Shown: piece after piece, positions 14,141-16,040 of the stretch
Layout: the number at the start of each line of letters is the position of its first letter
Numbering within the stretch: the first letter of the stretch is position 1
Assembly (NCBI GenBank): GCA_023415725.1
Contig: JAEZJR010000066.1
Location: 1-16,040, forward strand
Origin: Acidobacteriota bacterium
Lineage (GTDB): Bacteria; Acidobacteriota; Blastocatellia; Pyrinomonadales; Pyrinomonadaceae
Reading direction: 5' to 3'
DNA: 16,040 nt
Notes under the pieces: model-generated
The model's input: only the letters and a program-made list of their open reading frames with translations
The model's database searches: none
What the model was told of the DNA's origin: nothing
Made by a program: the position numbers and the translations under genes

Positions 14141-15238
14141 TCAGGCTTCCTCCTGCAGGTGTTTCGCCAACTCGCGTTTGCTCCGCAGGGCGGTTCGGTA
14201 GATCAGAACGAGAAGCCCGATGGCGGTCCAAAACAGCATCGCCCCGCGCCGCACCAAGGCGAGCGCGACACCCACCGCGGACGAGTATCCCAAAATGCGC
14301 AGGAACAACGCATTGCCGCCTTCATAAACGCCGACCGTGCCGGGCACGAAACTGAACGCGAAGTTGATCACCTTCGTCAGCGATTCGATGATGTAAGCAC
14401 CCGCGATCGCCGGAACGAACCCCAGCATTCCCAAAGCGAGGTAAACCTCCCAAACGCTCACTGCATGCGTGAGCATCCCGATAAAAAGCAGCAGGTAAAA
14501 CGTCCCCGGGCGGTCGTGATAAACGCTGAAAACGTTCGTCTCGATCTCGAGAATGTGTTCGCGTTTCGAGGCGATCGCATTGGGGAGCAGTCCTTTCCGG
14601 TCGAGCCTTTTGAGTACGAAACTCATCGGCTTAACGTCGAACTTGACCGCAAGGGCCAGACCAATAAACATCAGCAGTACGAGTCCGACTACGATCTCCA
14701 ATGCATAAAACGTTGCATTGTCGAACTCTCCGACACTGACCACCAGCAGGCCGACACCTGAAAGAATGAGAACGCCGACGGTGATGTAATAGAGGATATT
14801 ATCGACGATCACCGCCGCGGCGCTATGCGTCAATGTCTGCTTCCGTGTAAGAAGGGCGACCTTCGTCGCGTCACCGAGAAACGGTCCTGTGACCGTCATG
14901 AGATTCACGGCTTCCCCGGCCAATCGTGCCGCCAATACCTCATGGAACCCGACCGATCGGTTTTCGCTGTGGATCGCGAGGTAAAGGCAGAACGCGCGCA
15001 TGTAGTGCCGACCGCCGTTTATCGCGACGATGATCAGGAACCCCCACCCCACACGCCGTAAAGTTTCAACGATCGTCCCCAGGCCGAGCGAGTAGATCAG
15101 GTAGACGAACAATGCGATGCCCGCCGCGAGGATCACGCCTTGCGCGACGATGAACCGACTTCGCGATCGATTCGGCCGGGCGGCATTCTCTGGGCCCGGT
15201 TCTGCAGATTCCGATAATGGCGTTTCGGTCGATCGCAT
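14141..15238 (-). CDS. LPG-synthase-like / flippase-fold membrane protein (PF03706, UPF0104)
   Basis: This 365-residue protein has about eight membrane segments and the layout of the lysylphosphatidylglycerol synthase transmembrane domain family: a first helix near 28-50, NLMTVTGPFLGDATKVALL (112-130), a charged middle stretch (202-232), and a late FSFVPGTVGVYEGGNALF (295-312) with R330 in the last helices. The P, G and E positions (P299, G300, E306) and the TGP-LGD segment are typical. Members include hopanoid-related HpnL and the N-terminal domain of MprF. It lacks a C-terminal aminoacyl-transferase domain, so lipid movement across the membrane is more likely than lysine addition. I chose the ATG at 15238, 8 bases after the upstream stop at 15247; a TTG at 15259 would overlap that gene. 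Confidence 0.85.
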   Translation of the reverse strand: MRSTETPLSESAEPGPENAARPNRSRSRFIVAQGVILAAGIALFVYLIYSLGLGTIVETLRRVGWGFLIIVAINGGRHYMRAFCLYLAIHSENRSVGFHEVLAARLAGEAVNLMTVTGPFLGDATKVALLTRKQTLTHSAAAVIVDNILYYITVGVLILSGVGLLVVSVGEFDNATFYALEIVVGLVLLMFIGLALAVKFDVKPMSFVLKRLDRKGLLPNAIASKREHILEIETNVFSVYHDRPGTFYLLLFIGMLTHAVSVWEVYLALGMLGFVPAIAGAYIIESLTKVINFAFSFVPGTVGVYEGGNALFLRILGYSSAVGVALALVRRGAMLFWTAIGLLVLIYRTALRSKRELAKHLQEEA

Positions 15239-15246
15239 ATCAGCGG

Positions 15247-16040
15247 TCAGTTCAGGCAATCCAGTATCCGAGCGAGGCCGGCGCTCACGTCCGAGCCGAG
15301 GTGAATGCGGAGTGCCCGACGGTCGCGGTCCAAAAGCACTTGAAAATCGCCACGCGCCTGAGCCGATTTCACGACCCCGAAGGTGAACTTCTGCCCGGGC
15401 ACTTCCATATCGACGCCATCGTCCGCGGTGATCTGAAGGAAAACTCCCGTGTTCGGTCCACCCTTATAGGCCTGGCCGGTCGAGTGCAGGAAACGAGGAC
15501 CGAAGCCGACACAGGTTGCCGAAAGCTGCAGGTCGAGAACCTTCTCCCTGATGGCCTGGAGGGTGGCTTCGTTCGGCTCGTTCATCTCAATGTAAGCGAG
15601 AAGTGCAAAATAGTCGTTCGAGCCGAGGCGCGAAATGTGCGCTTTCAGGTAAGCAGCTAGATCCAGTTCGCTTTGGATCTTTTCTTTCAATGCATCGGCG
15701 TTCGAGTCGTCGGAGAACAATGCGATACCGTCCTCTTCAAAGAAGGGGGTTTCACCGGGTAAAGAACCGGTTTGCTCGTACTCATCAGTGAGCTTCCGAG
15801 CTTCCACCTTGGCGGATTCGACATCCGGCTGGTCGAATGGATCTATGCCCATGACCGAGCCGGCGACCGCGGTTGCGAACTCCCAGCGGAAGAATTCCTG
15901 GGAGATGTGGTAGAGGCTTTCCAACTCTATTCGGATTACCGGATGACCCGCGCGTTCGAGTTCTTCGAGGCGTTGGTAGGTTTGCTCGTCCGTCGCGGAT
16001 CCTTTTACACCAAGATGCACAAAGACGCGGTCGTCGTAGT
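15247..16040 (-). CDS. Bifunctional transaldolase / phosphoglucose isomerase, 3' part
   Basis: The frame is open to the right edge, so the 5' part is missing. The codons before 16020 read YDDRVF, continuing into VHLGVKGSATDEQTYQ. The 263 residues match the C-terminal phosphoglucose isomerase half of the long Tal-Pgi fusions: GIDPFDQPDVE, then HSTGQAYKGGPNTGVFLQIT, then FTFGVVKSAQARGDFQVL, ending with RALRIHLGSDV. Such proteins (about 950 residues) combine transaldolase (EC 2.2.1.2) with glucose-6-phosphate isomerase (EC 5.3.1.9), linking the pentose phosphate pathway with glycolysis. The transaldolase half must lie beyond the window. The flippase-like ATG lies 8 bases after the TGA at 15247, so the two are probably one transcript, though their functions are not obviously linked. 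Confidence 0.88.
   Translation of the reverse strand, partial: YDDRVFVHLGVKGSATDEQTYQRLEELERAGHPVIRIELESLYHISQEFFRWEFATAVAGSVMGIDPFDQPDVESAKVEARKLTDEYEQTGSLPGETPFFEEDGIALFSDDSNADALKEKIQSELDLAAYLKAHISRLGSNDYFALLAYIEMNEPNEATLQAIREKVLDLQLSATCVGFGPRFLHSTGQAYKGGPNTGVFLQITADDGVDMEVPGQKFTFGVVKSAQARGDFQVLLDRDRRALRIHLGSDVSAGLARILDCLN

Noticed and set aside
14159..14761. A 200-codon plus-strand open frame inside the flippase-like gene
   Set aside because: Charged, low-complexity product antisense to a recognisable PF03706-type protein.
1..16040. CRISPR arrays, insertion sequences, integrases or phage genes
   Set aside because: No regularly spaced repeats, transposase motifs or terminal inverted repeats were seen; composition is even across the window.

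Overview
The window looks like chromosomal DNA from an Acidobacteriota member, most likely class Blastocatellia (Pyrinomonadales-like). This is inferred from about 57% GC, a secreted TonB-C protein of a type common in that group, a PMT-type glycosyltransferase, a MetA-type outer-membrane barrel (so a diderm) and a fused transaldolase/glucose-6-phosphate isomerase. No insertion sequence, phage gene, CRISPR array or rRNA was seen.

Layout. 1-600: tRNA-Pro(UGG) with a good sigma70-like promoter, then an HU-family DNA-binding protein closed by a strong terminator. 600-1160: a structured 200-base leader, a 99-residue orphan protein with a TTG start, and a terminator shared with the convergent gene. 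1160-4680: a polytopic GT-C-like membrane protein (-), a secreted TonB-C protein (+) that may be translationally coupled to a four-codon mini-ORF, a perfect 15-bp hairpin, and a histidine-containing membrane protein (-). 4920-6090: threonine synthase (+). 6139-9853: a four-gene minus-strand run that could be one operon: GH1-like glycosidase and SDR oxidoreductase (ATGA overlap), then a four-repeat membrane protein and an outer-membrane barrel (1-base gap). 9854-10267: a divergent control region with a palindrome and three GGGAC elements exactly 11 bp apart. 10268-12223: a 651-residue radical SAM protein of the tetraether lipid synthase (Tes/MJ0619) family. 12239-16040: a PMT/GT39 glycosyltransferase (-), a 54-residue membrane peptide (+), a flippase-like membrane protein (-), and the 3' part of a transaldolase/phosphoglucose isomerase fusion (-) that runs off the window.

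How the genes may work together. Much of the window concerns the cell envelope: two GT-C-type transferases, a LPG-synthase-like/flippase-fold protein, a GH1-like glycosidase with an oxidoreductase, an outer-membrane barrel, and a Tes-like enzyme. Blastocatellia are known to make membrane-spanning iso-diabolic acid lipids, and a Tes-family enzyme is a plausible catalyst for joining two acyl chains tail to tail. The Tes-like gene is the most interesting feature here. Its lipid role in this organism is an inference from family and lineage, not something the sequence proves.
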